From the NCBI RefSeq assembly GCF_018599195.1, contig NZ_JAHFVK010000002.1:1-64000 (forward strand): 64,000 bases of DNA. The letters are read 5' to 3'. A program made the position numbers and the translations under genes. A model generated the notes under the pieces. It had not been told where the DNA came from. It did no database searches and saw nothing but the letters and a program-made list of their open reading frames with translations. Shown here piece by piece: positions 25,885 through 34,776 of this stretch. Position 1 is the stretch's first letter, and each line of letters begins with the position of its first letter. The DNA comes from Croceibacterium selenioxidans. GTDB lineage: Bacteria; Pseudomonadota; Alphaproteobacteria; Sphingomonadales; Sphingomonadaceae.

Positions 25885-26829
25885 TCATCCTCGCGGTCCG
25901 CCGCCCGCCAGGGGCAGACCCTCCCGCCGGTCAGCGGCTTGCCGGGCTCCCGACTTGACCCGCAGTCTGGCCCGGCGGCCGCGCCACCACAGGAGCAGGC
26001 CCGATCCGGCCAGGAACACCGGAACGAGCGCGGCGAAGGACCAGAAAACCTTGAGGCTTTCGCCGCACGGGCCCGGGCCGCAACCCGGTATCCGGCCACC
26101 GAACCGTCCGAAGTGCAGATAGGCCAACCAGTACGCGACCTTGTCGCCGGTTCTTTCAACCGGGTTCGCCTCGTCGAATGGTTCGAAAAAGTCGACGAGG
26201 CTCTCCATGACGCCGGGAAACACCAGGTGGAGTCCGGTGAGCCCCCACGTGAACACGAGCGCGGCGGCCCAGATACCGGCGGTCATATGCAGGTAGCGCA
26301 GACCGCCAGGCCGCCGCAGGACCGGCGTCCTGACCGCATCTCGACCTCTCCGGGGCCGCCAGACCAGCGCGCCGGAAAGCGCAAGGAACACAAATGACAG
26401 CGCCAGCGCCCCGTTGGCCAGCCGCCCGGTTTCCCCGCCGACCAGCTCGGTATGAAACTTGAGCAAGGCGCTGGTCACCCGGAATCCGAGCGGAAGCGTG
26501 GGGCCGAGCGGATGGCCGGAATAGGGATCGAACAGGTAGTTTCTGATCTGTCCCTCGCTCTCCAGATCAACCTCGACGGCATGGTTCGGCTGTCGGCCGC
26601 GCCAGACCTTGATTGCCGTTTCCGCCGGGAATGCGCGCCCGGCGCTTTGCAGAATCTCCTCATCGGAAAGGAGCCGCGGGCCGGGGCTGACTACCAGGGG
26701 TTGGGGCTCGAATAACCGGTAGAGTTCCGGCCTGTAGACGAGCACGCTTCCGGTGAGGCTGATCAGCGCCACATAGATCAGCAGGATTATGCCGACCCAC
26801 CGGTGAAGTTTCACGATCGCGCGGCGCAT
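25885..26829 (-). CDS. PepSY-associated membrane protein
   Basis: 314 residues with the family pattern: an N-terminal helix IVKLHRWVGIILLIYVALISLTGSVLVY, a periplasmic PepSY-like domain with conserved FDPYSGHPLG, then three more helices (LSFVFLALSGALVW, YLHMTAGIWAAALVFTWGLTGLHL, VFWSFAALVPVFLAGSGLLLWW). Such proteins often accompany TonB-dependent receptors and may reduce or release iron-siderophore complexes, but here the role is inferred. It starts 17 bp after the MarR gene on the same strand and is probably co-transcribed with it. Confidence 0.82.
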   Translation of the reverse strand: MRRAIVKLHRWVGIILLIYVALISLTGSVLVYRPELYRLFEPQPLVVSPGPRLLSDEEILQSAGRAFPAETAIKVWRGRQPNHAVEVDLESEGQIRNYLFDPYSGHPLGPTLPLGFRVTSALLKFHTELVGGETGRLANGALALSFVFLALSGALVWRPRRGRDAVRTPVLRRPGGLRYLHMTAGIWAAALVFTWGLTGLHLVFPGVMESLVDFFEPFDEANPVERTGDKVAYWLAYLHFGRFGGRIPGCGPGPCGESLKVFWSFAALVPVFLAGSGLLLWWRGRRARLRVKSGARQAADRREGLPLAGGGPRG

Positions 26830-26846
26830 CTTTCAGAGTCGGATGT

Positions 26847-27425
26847 TCAGCGAGCCGTTGTTCGTTCGACAACAACGTCTTCGGCCATCGAGCTAAGTGC
26901 GACGTTTACAGTGGCTCTCTGCTCAGAAGATAGCTTGCTGGTGATCAAAGCAAAATATCGCTGGCGCAGTTCGCGGATGAGTTTGAACTGCGCCAGGCCT
27001 TGCTCGGTCGGCGCGATGACCATCGTTTTTCGGTTTCCAGGCTGAAACTCGCGAACGATCAGCTTCTTATCCAGCAGCGCTCTGACGGCCCGACTAATCT
27101 CGGCCTGGTCCACTTCCGCTGCTTCGCCCATGAAACTCGCTGTTGACGGCCCCGCGATGCAGACGAAGGCCAACACCCGCCATTGTGCCAGGGAAAGATC
27201 GAAGTCGGCCTGAAGTTGGCGAGCCGTCTGGCGCTCAATCATCTTCGCCAGCAGCAGCAGTCTTTGGGGTAACCCGTCGTCGCTAAAGAGATGCCAGATC
27301 TTGGGAAGGCTCGCCGCATCCTGTTTCGCCTCGCGAGAGCGTGACGTTTTTGAAGCAGAGCGGGTCAGCTTGGTCCTCCCGGCGAAATCTTGGCATCGAT
27401 ATATCGATGCCCCAAAGCGCTGCAA
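26847..27425 (-). CDS. MarR-family transcriptional regulator
   Basis: 192 residues. The winged-helix core spans about 65-160: LPQRLLLLAKMIERQTARQL, LSLAQWRVLAFVCIAGPST, VDQAEISRAVRALLDKKLI, then the wing with NRKTMVIAPTEQG. About 50 basic, weakly conserved residues precede the core. A 20-bp perfect palindrome at 27392-27411 lies just inside this start, which suggests autoregulation or a mis-set start. No later start codon keeps the first helix. Divergent from a TonB receptor across 105 bp. It may read the TTGA-N4-TCAA motif found at 27437 and upstream of two other units in this locus. Confidence 0.88.
   Translation of the reverse strand: MQRFGASIYRCQDFAGRTKLTRSASKTSRSREAKQDAASLPKIWHLFSDDGLPQRLLLLAKMIERQTARQLQADFDLSLAQWRVLAFVCIAGPSTASFMGEAAEVDQAEISRAVRALLDKKLIVREFQPGNRKTMVIAPTEQGLAQFKLIRELRQRYFALITSKLSSEQRATVNVALSSMAEDVVVERTTAR
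27392..27411. promoter_or_regulatory. Perfect 20-bp palindrome at the MarR gene 5' end
   Basis: GGCATCGATA followed by its exact reverse complement. It starts 14 bases inside the MarR gene as drawn. Its length suits one MarR dimer, so it may be an autoregulatory operator. Confidence 0.5.
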
Positions 27426-27436
27426 GGTTCATTTTC

Positions 27437-27448
27437 TTGACAGATCAA
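27437..27448. promoter_or_regulatory. TTGA-N4-TCAA motif, site 1 (TonB receptor/MarR intergenic region)
   Basis: TTGACAGATCAA lies between the divergent MarR and TonB-receptor genes. Its TTGACA could also be the -35 element of the receptor promoter. Related motifs occur at 32752 and 34573. Confidence 0.45.
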
Positions 27449-27530
27449 CAATAACGCGGGAAGCTTTGCTTTGCGGTGGAGAAAACTCCGCCAAAGTCGC
27501 CACGGAACGGCGGCGCTGCAGGGAGAGATT

Positions 27531-30491
27531 ATGAGCAATTTGAGCTACAGGCGCGTTCGGCTAACTTCGCCCTTGCAAGCGACGAGTTTGGTGGCCGTTG
27601 CCGCGATGTTAAGCCTGTCAGCGCCCGCGTCGGCCCAGAATGAACCTTCCGCAACGCAAGCAGCGCCGGACGCCGCCGTAGAGGGCGACCCCATCGTTGT
27701 AACCGGCTCGCGGATTGCGCGGTCCGGGTTTACGGCGCCGACCCCCGTGACGATCTTGGGTGAAGAGCAGATCGCGCGCCAGGGCGCGTCCAACATCGCG
27801 CAGGTCTTGAATGAAATTCCCGCGTTTCGCCCCCAAAGCACGCCCTCGACCACGGCGATCTTCGTCAGCAATCTTGGCGCGTCGACCGCCGATCTTCGCG
27901 GATTGGGCGGTAATCGTACTCTGGTACTGATCGACGGTCGCCGAGTAGTGGCCTCGACCGTTGCGGGGGGCTCGTTCACCCCTGCCAATACCGTCGATCT
28001 CAACCTCGTGCCCTCTTCCCTGATCGAACGCGTTGAAGTGGTAACCGGTGGGGCCTCTGCCGCCTATGGCTCTGACGCCGTGGCAGGCGTCACCAACCTC
28101 ATTATCAACCGCGATCTCAAAGGGCTGCGCGCGACTGTCCAGTTTGGTACTTCAAATTCCGCAGACAACGATGAGTACCTGATAAGCGGTGCTTATGGCA
28201 CTGGGTTTGCGGATGGCCGCGGACGGTTCGTCGCCGGCGTTGAAATTGTAAACAACGAGGGAACTGGAGACTGTTATAGCCGCGCCTGGTGCGCGGAAAG
28301 CTACAACACGATCAGCAATCCGTTCAAGGCCGGGAGCACCACGGAACGAGTGATCGCAGGCCAGCCTGCCACGATCATTATGCCGAACGCGCGGACGGCA
28401 ACGGCCTCGCTGAACGGCCTGATCATCGGTGGGCCGTTGCGCGGCACCGAATTCAATCCCGATGGAACGACGTTCGCGCATGACTACGGCGTCTACGGCG
28501 GGGCAGGCCTGTTCCAAAGCGGCGGTGGTGATCCGAAGCTAGCTTTCTATGAATTTTTCCCACTCTCTTCGGCAAGCCGGCGCGTCAATAGTTTCGCCAG
28601 CCTGGATTATGATCTCTCGGACAAGGTGAAGCTGTTCGCCGAGGGTTCGTTCGGACACGTGGAGGGGCAGATCCTGGGTTCTGCCCGTCGCGATATTTCG
28701 CCCGCTGGATCATTTGGGATCTTCAGTGACAACGCGTTCCTTTCCGATGCATTCGTCGCCCAGATGGCTGCCGCCAACGCGCGCTGCGCGCCATCCCTGC
28801 AAAGCGCCACCGACACTCGCAATTGCGTGCCGTTCGGCCGCATTTGGAACGACATCGGTCCACAGTTGGGTGATGTCAGTCGCGAGACTTACCGCCTCGT
28901 CACCGGGTTCGATTGGGACATCGGCAGCAACTGGACCCTCGACGGGTACTATCAGTACGGACAGACGGACTACTCGCAGCGCGGCTATAACACGACGATC
29001 AACTCGCGGGTTCGCAAGGCGATCGACGCTGTCGACGATGGCGCGGGAGGCATCGTTTGCCGCGTCAATGCCGACGCCAACCCGGCGAATGACGATCCGG
29101 CCTGCGAGCCGCTCAACCCCTTCGGAAACGGCTCCCCCAGCGCAGCTGCACGGAACTACGTAACCGGCACGGCGATGCAGGACACGACGCTGACACAACA
29201 TGTCGCAGCGCTCACCTTGCGGGGTGATGTGGTTGATCTGTGGGCGGGCCCTCTCGCCGTGGCAGGAGGCGTGGAATATCGGCGCGACGGGGTTTCGTCC
29301 TCCACCGACCCGATATCCGCGGCGAACGACTTCTTCACCAGTCCGGGTGGAGGCATCGTCGGGGGTTCACAACATCTTGAGGTGAAGGAAGGGTTCGTCG
29401 AGATGGCGCTGCCGTTGGCGCGCGATCTGCCGTTTGCCTACAGTGCCGAACTCAATGGCGCCCTGCGCGTGACTGATTATAGCACCAGCGGGCAAGTCGA
29501 GACTTGGAAGATCGGCGCAAATTGGCAGCCGTTTGAGTTCCTTCGCTTCCGCGGAACCCGCTCCCGGGACATCCGCGCGCCAAACCTGTTCGAGCTCTAT
29601 GGCGCACCGCAAAGCTCCTTCCAGACGGTCGACGACCCGGCAAACGGGGGGGCACGCGGGCTCTATCCAACGCTGCTCAGCGGCAATGCCGCGCTCATGC
29701 CCGAGATCGCCAACACCTGGACCGCGGGAGCGGTCGTCACGGCCGGCCTCGGTTCGGCCGGGAAATTGCGCTTCTCTGCCGATTGGTTCGACATCGCGTT
29801 GGATGGGGCGATCAGCACTCTGGGCGCGCAAACGATCGTATCGCGCTGCCAGGAAGGTAATGCCGCACTGTGCGACTTCGTCATCCGTGACGGGTCGGGC
29901 GTGATCACCCAGATCATCAATCCGAACCTCAACCTCAACACTCTCATCACAAGAGGATGGGATTTTGAGGCAGATTACAGCGTGCCTCTGTCATCGCGGG
30001 CAGATTTCAATGTCAGGGTGCTGGTCACTTACGTGAAGGATCTGATCACCATCGATACCGCCGGCGTATCCACCGACCGTGCGGGTCAGAACGGTTCGGG
30101 TGTTTCGCAGCCGTCCGGCGTTCCCGATTATTCCATCAACGCCTTTGCGGGCTATTCCAGCGATCGCTTTTCGACCCAGCTGCAGCTTCGCCATATCTCC
30201 AGCGGATTGTTCCAGGTCACAAATATCGGTCCGCACCAGGAAGGCTACAGCCCGCTTCTGCCCAACAGCATCAACGATAACCTGGTCGAGAGCGTCACTT
30301 ACGTGAACCTCAATGCCCAGTACCGGCTGTGGGAAAGCGGTGACCGCCACGTGGAGCTGTTTGGGGTAGTCAACAACCTGTTCGACAAGGATCCGCCCAA
30401 CAACCTGCCCTCGAGCTTCGGACCGACCAACAACGTGCTCTACGATGTCGTCGGGCGCAGCTACAAGATTGGTGTGAGGGTAGCCTATTGA
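27531..30491 (+). CDS. TonB-dependent receptor (986 aa)
   Basis: Starts at ATG 27531 after GGGAGAG. Signal peptide to about residue 42 (LSLSAPASAQ). The plug domain covers about 60-190 (IVVTGSRIARSGF, PVTILGEEQIARQGASNIAQVLNEIPAF, RTLVLIDGRRVV, VDLNLVPSSLIERVEVVTGGASAAYGSDAVAG). A barrel of about 780 residues ends in VGRSYKIGVRVAY, an aromatic C-terminus. It imports a nutrient across the outer membrane with TonB energy. The hydrolase gene follows with overlapping stop and start, so the ligand is probably the hydrolase substrate or a related ester or amide. Divergent from MarR. Confidence 0.92.
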   Translation: MSNLSYRRVRLTSPLQATSLVAVAAMLSLSAPASAQNEPSATQAAPDAAVEGDPIVVTGSRIARSGFTAPTPVTILGEEQIARQGASNIAQVLNEIPAFRPQSTPSTTAIFVSNLGASTADLRGLGGNRTLVLIDGRRVVASTVAGGSFTPANTVDLNLVPSSLIERVEVVTGGASAAYGSDAVAGVTNLIINRDLKGLRATVQFGTSNSADNDEYLISGAYGTGFADGRGRFVAGVEIVNNEGTGDCYSRAWCAESYNTISNPFKAGSTTERVIAGQPATIIMPNARTATASLNGLIIGGPLRGTEFNPDGTTFAHDYGVYGGAGLFQSGGGDPKLAFYEFFPLSSASRRVNSFASLDYDLSDKVKLFAEGSFGHVEGQILGSARRDISPAGSFGIFSDNAFLSDAFVAQMAAANARCAPSLQSATDTRNCVPFGRIWNDIGPQLGDVSRETYRLVTGFDWDIGSNWTLDGYYQYGQTDYSQRGYNTTINSRVRKAIDAVDDGAGGIVCRVNADANPANDDPACEPLNPFGNGSPSAAARNYVTGTAMQDTTLTQHVAALTLRGDVVDLWAGPLAVAGGVEYRRDGVSSSTDPISAANDFFTSPGGGIVGGSQHLEVKEGFVEMALPLARDLPFAYSAELNGALRVTDYSTSGQVETWKIGANWQPFEFLRFRGTRSRDIRAPNLFELYGAPQSSFQTVDDPANGGARGLYPTLLSGNAALMPEIANTWTAGAVVTAGLGSAGKLRFSADWFDIALDGAISTLGAQTIVSRCQEGNAALCDFVIRDGSGVITQIINPNLNLNTLITRGWDFEADYSVPLSSRADFNVRVLVTYVKDLITIDTAGVSTDRAGQNGSGVSQPSGVPDYSINAFAGYSSDRFSTQLQLRHISSGLFQVTNIGPHQEGYSPLLPNSINDNLVESVTYVNLNAQYRLWESGDRHVELFGVVNNLFDKDPPNNLPSSFGPTNNVLYDVVGRSYKIGVRVAY

Positions 30492-32200
30492 GCCGTCCCA
30501 TGGACAGGCGGAAACCACAAGGCGCAAGCCAGCCTGCCGGCAGGTTCGAGCTGATCATGCGCCAAGGGGTCGATCCTTCGACCGCCCCCAACAAGCCGCC
30601 GCTTCCTCCTCGCGACTACGTGTCGTGGGAGGAAGAAGGCTTGCTGATCGAGCGCAACGTCGAAGTGCCGATGCGCGACGGCGTCAGGATTTTGGTCGAC
30701 ATTTACCGGCCTGCATCGGCTCCCGATGCCGATCTGCCCGTCATCCTGGGCTGGAGCCCCTACGGCAAGCACGGTCTTTCAGGATCGCTCTGGCCCCCTT
30801 CGGGTGTGCAGGACGGCTGGATGTCCCGCTTCACGGCATTCGAGGCGCCCGATCCCCTGTTCTGGTGCCCCCGTGGCTACGCGGTAGTCTTTGCCGATCC
30901 GCGTGGGGCATGGCTGTCCGAAGGTGATTTGCGCCACAATGGGATCGGCGAAGGCAAAGATTGCTACGATTGTATCGAGTTCCTCGCGGCCCTGCCCTGG
31001 AGCAACGGAAAAGTCGGGATGACCGGCGTTTCCTACCTTGCCGCAATCCAATATCTCGTCGCCTCCCTCAAGCCGCCGCATCTTGCCGCGCTCAATCCCT
31101 GGGAAGGGTTCTCCGACTGGTATCGCGAGTTCGCCTATCATGGAGGCATCCGCGAAACCGGCTTCGTGCCCCGCGGCTCGGACAACCTGCGTTTTTCACT
31201 GGGTAGGACCGAAGATACGGCCGCCAATGTCCGGGCTCACCCACTGTATGACGAATATTGGCAAAGCAAGGAAATCGACCTCTGCGCGATCGATATCCCC
31301 GCCTATGTCGTCGCCAGTTGGTCCGACCAGGGCCTGCATACGCGCGGCACGATCGAGGCGTGGCGGCAGATGGCGTCGCCGGATAAGTGGCTCACCATCC
31401 ACGGTGACAAGAAGTGGGCCAATTACTATCGGCCGGAAAGCCGCCTGCGACTGGCAGACTTCTTCGATCAGTTCCTCAAGGGGAAGGATCGCGGGGTGCA
31501 AAGCTGGCCGCGCGTGTCGATCGAGGTCCGCGAGAGCGCGCATCAGCGGTCGATGAGGTCAGAGCGCGAGTGGCCGCTGGCGCGCACAGAGTACCGCCCG
31601 CTCTACCTCGATGTTACTCAGAATTCTCTGCGCGAGCAGCCGGTGCCCGAGGCGGCGTCGATCGCGTACGATCCTTGCGACACTGCTGGAGAAGCTTTGT
31701 TCGATTTCCGGTTTGATCAAGACACCGAGCTAACCGGCTACAGCAAGCTCAAGCTATGGGTAGAGACAAGCGGGGCCGATGACCTCGACTCGTTCGTGGC
31801 CCTGCAAAAGCTCGACGTTGCTGGCAGACCAGTCGGATTTCATTTCTACGCCTTCTACGACAACGGACCCGTAGCGCTTGGCTGGCTACGTGCCAGCCAT
31901 CGCGAACTGGACGAGGAGCGTTCGACGCCCTGGCAGCCAGTACACAGCCATCTGCGCGAGCAACGGCTCCGTCCTGGCGAAATCGTTCCCGTGGAAATCG
32001 AAATCTGGCCCTCATCCACGCTGTTCCGGGCCGGTGAGAGCCTTCGCGTCGTGGTCAAGGGCATGGATATCTACCGCGATGCGTTGCCCAACCTGCCGTA
32101 TGCGAGGCACGAGGACTTGCGCAACAAGGGCCGGCACCTGATCCATGCGGGCGGATCCTACGACAGCCATTTGCTCGTGCCGGTCGTTCCCCCGGCGTAG
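30488..32200 (+). CDS. CocE/NonD-family serine hydrolase (X-Pro dipeptidyl-peptidase S15-like)
   Basis: 570 residues from a TTG overlapping the receptor stop. ATG 30500 is an alternative. N-terminal alpha/beta-hydrolase domain with RNVEVPMRDGVRILVDIYRP, VVFADPRGAWLSEGDL and nucleophile GMTGVSYLA (Ser about 182). Likely acid Asp about 280 (WSDQGLHTRGT) and His about 305 (LTIHGDKKW). The C-terminal jelly-roll (about 370-565) ends YDSHLLVPVVPPA. CocE relatives cleave esters such as cocaine or acyl amides. No signal peptide, so it is probably cytoplasmic and acts after uptake. The specific substrate is unknown. Confidence 0.88.
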   Translation: MSRPMDRRKPQGASQPAGRFELIMRQGVDPSTAPNKPPLPPRDYVSWEEEGLLIERNVEVPMRDGVRILVDIYRPASAPDADLPVILGWSPYGKHGLSGSLWPPSGVQDGWMSRFTAFEAPDPLFWCPRGYAVVFADPRGAWLSEGDLRHNGIGEGKDCYDCIEFLAALPWSNGKVGMTGVSYLAAIQYLVASLKPPHLAALNPWEGFSDWYREFAYHGGIRETGFVPRGSDNLRFSLGRTEDTAANVRAHPLYDEYWQSKEIDLCAIDIPAYVVASWSDQGLHTRGTIEAWRQMASPDKWLTIHGDKKWANYYRPESRLRLADFFDQFLKGKDRGVQSWPRVSIEVRESAHQRSMRSEREWPLARTEYRPLYLDVTQNSLREQPVPEAASIAYDPCDTAGEALFDFRFDQDTELTGYSKLKLWVETSGADDLDSFVALQKLDVAGRPVGFHFYAFYDNGPVALGWLRASHRELDEERSTPWQPVHSHLREQRLRPGEIVPVEIEIWPSSTLFRAGESLRVVVKGMDIYRDALPNLPYARHEDLRNKGRHLIHAGGSYDSHLLVPVVPPA

Positions 32201-32210
32201 GCGGCCACCC

Positions 32211-32714
32211 CTAAAGCAACATGAAATAGTGAATGCGGTTAGCACTGGGCACCTTCTCGGCCACACCGACGAAGATGTGCTTACCTAGCCATTCGTGCGG
32301 ACCCGCAGGCACGTCGAACTTCGGCGAAACCCGCATGTAGTATTCGTCATGGCCGACCGGCTCGTTGCGCGCCATGCGTTCCATCGCGTCGCCGTCCGCC
32401 CAGCGATAACCGCGGCTTTGCAAGTAGATCGTTGTGCCGTCATCGGCCTCAAGGAAATAACGTGCGTCGAAATCGATCACGCCGTTCGGGCGTACCAGAG
32501 GGTAATCGCCCCCACTCATCGGAATAACTCGGCCGCGAATTCGGGGCCCTTCGAAGGTGCCGGACGCAGCCCATATCCCGGCGCGCGTCACACCCATGCT
32601 GCTCGGCTCAACCCATACGGGTTTCGTAAGCTCGATGCTGACTGTGAAAGCAAATTCGAACCGCGGCGCAAATGGGTGGGCGGTTTCCTGGAAAATAGCC
32701 GTTTCCATATTCAT
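32211..32714 (-). CDS. DUF3237-domain protein
   Basis: 167 residues matching DUF3237 by FEFAFTVSIELTKPV, IRGRVIPMSGGDYPLVRPNGVIDFDARYFLEADDGTTIYLQSRGY and YYMRVSPKFDVPAGPHEWLGKHIFVGVAE. The family is a small beta-barrel of unknown biochemistry, often found beside aromatic or steroid catabolism genes. Its 3' end faces the hydrolase with a 10-bp gap. A 16-bp palindrome at 32750-32765 lies just upstream of the start, so it can be controlled separately from the MFS/SnoaL pair. Confidence 0.85.
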   Translation of the reverse strand: MNMETAIFQETAHPFAPRFEFAFTVSIELTKPVWVEPSSMGVTRAGIWAASGTFEGPRIRGRVIPMSGGDYPLVRPNGVIDFDARYFLEADDGTTIYLQSRGYRWADGDAMERMARNEPVGHDEYYMRVSPKFDVPAGPHEWLGKHIFVGVAEKVPSANRIHYFMLL

Positions 32715-32749
32715 ACCTTATAAAACAACTAGCTGACGCTAGGAAAACA

Positions 32750-32765
32750 CGTTGATTAATCAACG
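32750..32765. promoter_or_regulatory. Perfect 16-bp palindrome upstream of the DUF3237 gene, site 2
   Basis: CGTTGATTAATCAACG contains TTGA-N4-TCAA at 32752-32763. It lies 36-51 bases before the DUF3237 start and directly after the SnoaL gene end. It is the most symmetric of three such sites in the locus. Confidence 0.6.
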
Positions 32766-32784
32766 ACATCTGGTGGGATTCGGC

Positions 32785-33171
32785 CTATTGAACCCGGCAA
32801 GAGCGAATGCGGGTAAAGCGCCCACCGGCAATGTCGTAAAACACGAAGGCTGTGCTGTGGCGGACCACGCCTGCCAAAAGGGGACCGGTTGGAAAGTCCG
32901 GCCAGTCTTCATGCGCCCGAAGCGTTGTTGAGATTTCCGCTGCGCAGATCGTGGGTGAGCCGACAAAGGAAAGAAGCTCCACCCGCTCATCAAGTCGCGC
33001 GCGCACCTTGCGGTAGAACTCCAAGACTGCGTCCTTACCGACAGCTTGAAATGCCCGTCCGAGGAACTCAACGCGATCATCGTAAAACGCACCAAAACCG
33101 TCGAAGTCAGCGGAATTGAACGCCGCGAGATACGCTGCGAACCAACTGGGCGATCCAGGCTCTGCGCTCAT
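32785..33171 (-). CDS. SnoaL/NTF2-like protein
   Basis: 128 residues with the NTF2-like pattern (WFAAYLAAFNSADFDGFGAFYDDRVEFLG, FQAVGKDAVLEFYRKVRARLDERVELLSF) and a C-terminal strand AFVFYDIAGGRFTRIRSCRV. It is distinct from the SnoaL-like gene at 17773. Its ATG overlaps the stop of the AAHS transporter by 4 bp. Probably an isomerase, cyclase or binding protein in the pathway served by the transporter. The substrate is not visible. Confidence 0.8.
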   Translation of the reverse strand: MSAEPGSPSWFAAYLAAFNSADFDGFGAFYDDRVEFLGRAFQAVGKDAVLEFYRKVRARLDERVELLSFVGSPTICAAEISTTLRAHEDWPDFPTGPLLAGVVRHSTAFVFYDIAGGRFTRIRSCRVQ

Positions 33172-34523
33172 GCCCGTGCTGGAACGCCGGACGCATCAAG
33201 GTTGCGCGACATTCCTGTATGACGAAGCAACAAGACGAGCACCGCCACGACAAGTGGGCCGATTGCGGCAATTCCGAGCGTCGTCTCCAGCGAAAAATCC
33301 TGTTCGATGGCGAAGGCTCCGTAGAGCGGTGCCAGTACCCCGCCGACGCGCCCCGCCCCACCGGCCCAGCCTAGCGCGGTACTACGCATGCGTGGCGGAT
33401 AGACCTGCGTCACCAGCGTGTTGAGGCCGCCCTGGCCCCCGGTCTGGACAAAATTCCAGAAGATCAGCACCGCGATGAACAGCGTGGCCTCGAACGGTAC
33501 CCACGCCATCGCTACGAGCGAAGCCGCCAGCGCCACGTAATACAGCGAAATCAACCGCGAGGGGTCGAAGCGATCCATGAGCCAACCGATCGAGAGCATT
33601 CCCGCGATCCCGCCCAGATAGGAAATCATCGCTGAAATGGCGAAGCGCTGGATCGGGATGTCCTTCATCTCCTGAAAGAAGGTCGGCAGCCACGAGGCGA
33701 GGAGGGCGATATTGGTCATCGACAAGATGCACGCGGCCCAGATCAAGGCGGTCATCCATGCCCGGCCTTCGAGGAAGATGTCGAACAGTCTGGCCTTCTG
33801 CGGCGTGGCCGCATTGGTACCGAGGACAAACTCCTCATCGCCAGACAGTCGGACAGTCGGGTCCATGCGACGTATCGTTGCCGAGATGGCCGGATCGCGC
33901 GCGTCACGTTCGGCCTGGAACTTCAGGGATTCCGGAACCAGCAGCAGAAGTAGTGGAATGCAGAGAAGCGGGACGACTCCGCCGATTACGAACCCGCTTT
34001 CCCAGCCATACGCATCCAGCAACCATGCGGCCACCGCGCCGCTGGCGGCGTTTCCGCTTGAATACCCCGCCAGCGCAATTGCGATGAAGATCGAACGCCG
34101 ATGCCGTGGCGTCATTTCGGAGATCAGCGCCAGCGCCATGGGCAGGCCGGCTGCCATGAACAGACCGGCGATGCCACGCAGGATCGCCAATTGAGTCAGC
34201 GTCTGAGAGTGAATGCTGCCCAGGGTGATCAGCCCAAACAGGGCGCAGGCCCAGATCAGCATTCGCCGCCTTCCAAATCGGTCGGCCAGCGGAGAAACAA
34301 TAAAAGCACCAGCAGCAAGCCCGATCTGCTGGGCCACGAAAAGCATCGCCATAGCTTCCGGTGGTTGCCCGAAATCGGCGGCAATCGCCGGCGCGATCTT
34401 GCCGACCATGAATATGTCGAACCCATCGATAAAGCAGACCAGGCCGCAAACCAACAACACTGCAATCTGGGTCCGTCCGATGCGCTGACGGTCGACGAAG
34501 CCTTCGATATCGAAACGGGGCAT
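33168..34523 (-). CDS. MFS transporter, aromatic acid:H+ symporter (AAHS) family
   Basis: 451 residues with 12 predicted helices. AAHS hallmarks are the N-terminus (FVDRQRIGRTQIAVLLVCGLVCFIDGFDIFMVGKIAPAIA), motif A SPLADRFGRRRMLIW and the central cytoplasmic loop (about 190-240). PcaK-type relatives import aromatic acids such as 4-hydroxybenzoate. The DGFD motif in helix 1 is present. It leads the SnoaL-like gene with a 4-bp overlap. An imperfect copy of the locus motif sits 50 bases upstream of its start. Confidence 0.9.
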   Translation of the reverse strand: MPRFDIEGFVDRQRIGRTQIAVLLVCGLVCFIDGFDIFMVGKIAPAIAADFGQPPEAMAMLFVAQQIGLAAGAFIVSPLADRFGRRRMLIWACALFGLITLGSIHSQTLTQLAILRGIAGLFMAAGLPMALALISEMTPRHRRSIFIAIALAGYSSGNAASGAVAAWLLDAYGWESGFVIGGVVPLLCIPLLLLLVPESLKFQAERDARDPAISATIRRMDPTVRLSGDEEFVLGTNAATPQKARLFDIFLEGRAWMTALIWAACILSMTNIALLASWLPTFFQEMKDIPIQRFAISAMISYLGGIAGMLSIGWLMDRFDPSRLISLYYVALAASLVAMAWVPFEATLFIAVLIFWNFVQTGGQGGLNTLVTQVYPPRMRSTALGWAGGAGRVGGVLAPLYGAFAIEQDFSLETTLGIAAIGPLVVAVLVLLLRHTGMSRNLDASGVPARA

Positions 34524-34570
34524 GGGAGATCATTCCGCCAGCTGCAAGTGAGGCAGCTGTCGCCCAATTT

Positions 34571-34586
34571 CGTTGAGTAATCAAGC
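34571..34586. promoter_or_regulatory. TTGA-N4-TCAA motif, site 3 (AAHS transporter promoter region)
   Basis: CGTTGAGTAATCAAGC is an imperfect copy of the palindrome at 32750. It contains TTGAGTAATCAA at 34573-34584, about 50 bases upstream of the transporter start. Confidence 0.5.
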
Positions 34587-34690
34587 AATGTCCGACTGGC
34601 TAGGCAATCGGCCCAGACTAAGTTTGTGAGAGCCGTTTCGCCCGAACGCGTAGACTGCGCTCGCGCCCTCGTTCGAGCGTTCCTTGCCGA

Positions 34691-34726
34691 TAAAAAAGGA
34701 GGGCCGAGGACGACTGTCCCCGGCCC
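34691..34726 (-). terminator. Intrinsic terminator for the second TonB receptor gene
   Basis: On minus, GGGCCGGGGAC and GTCCTCGGCCC form an 11-bp stem with one G-U pair and a 4-base loop. A run of six T follows within three bases. It lies 50-85 bases after the receptor stop at 34777. Confidence 0.85.
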
Positions 34727-34776
34727 GAAAGGTGTCTGCTCTACGGGATCGCAACCGATAGAGCGGCAGGATCCGG

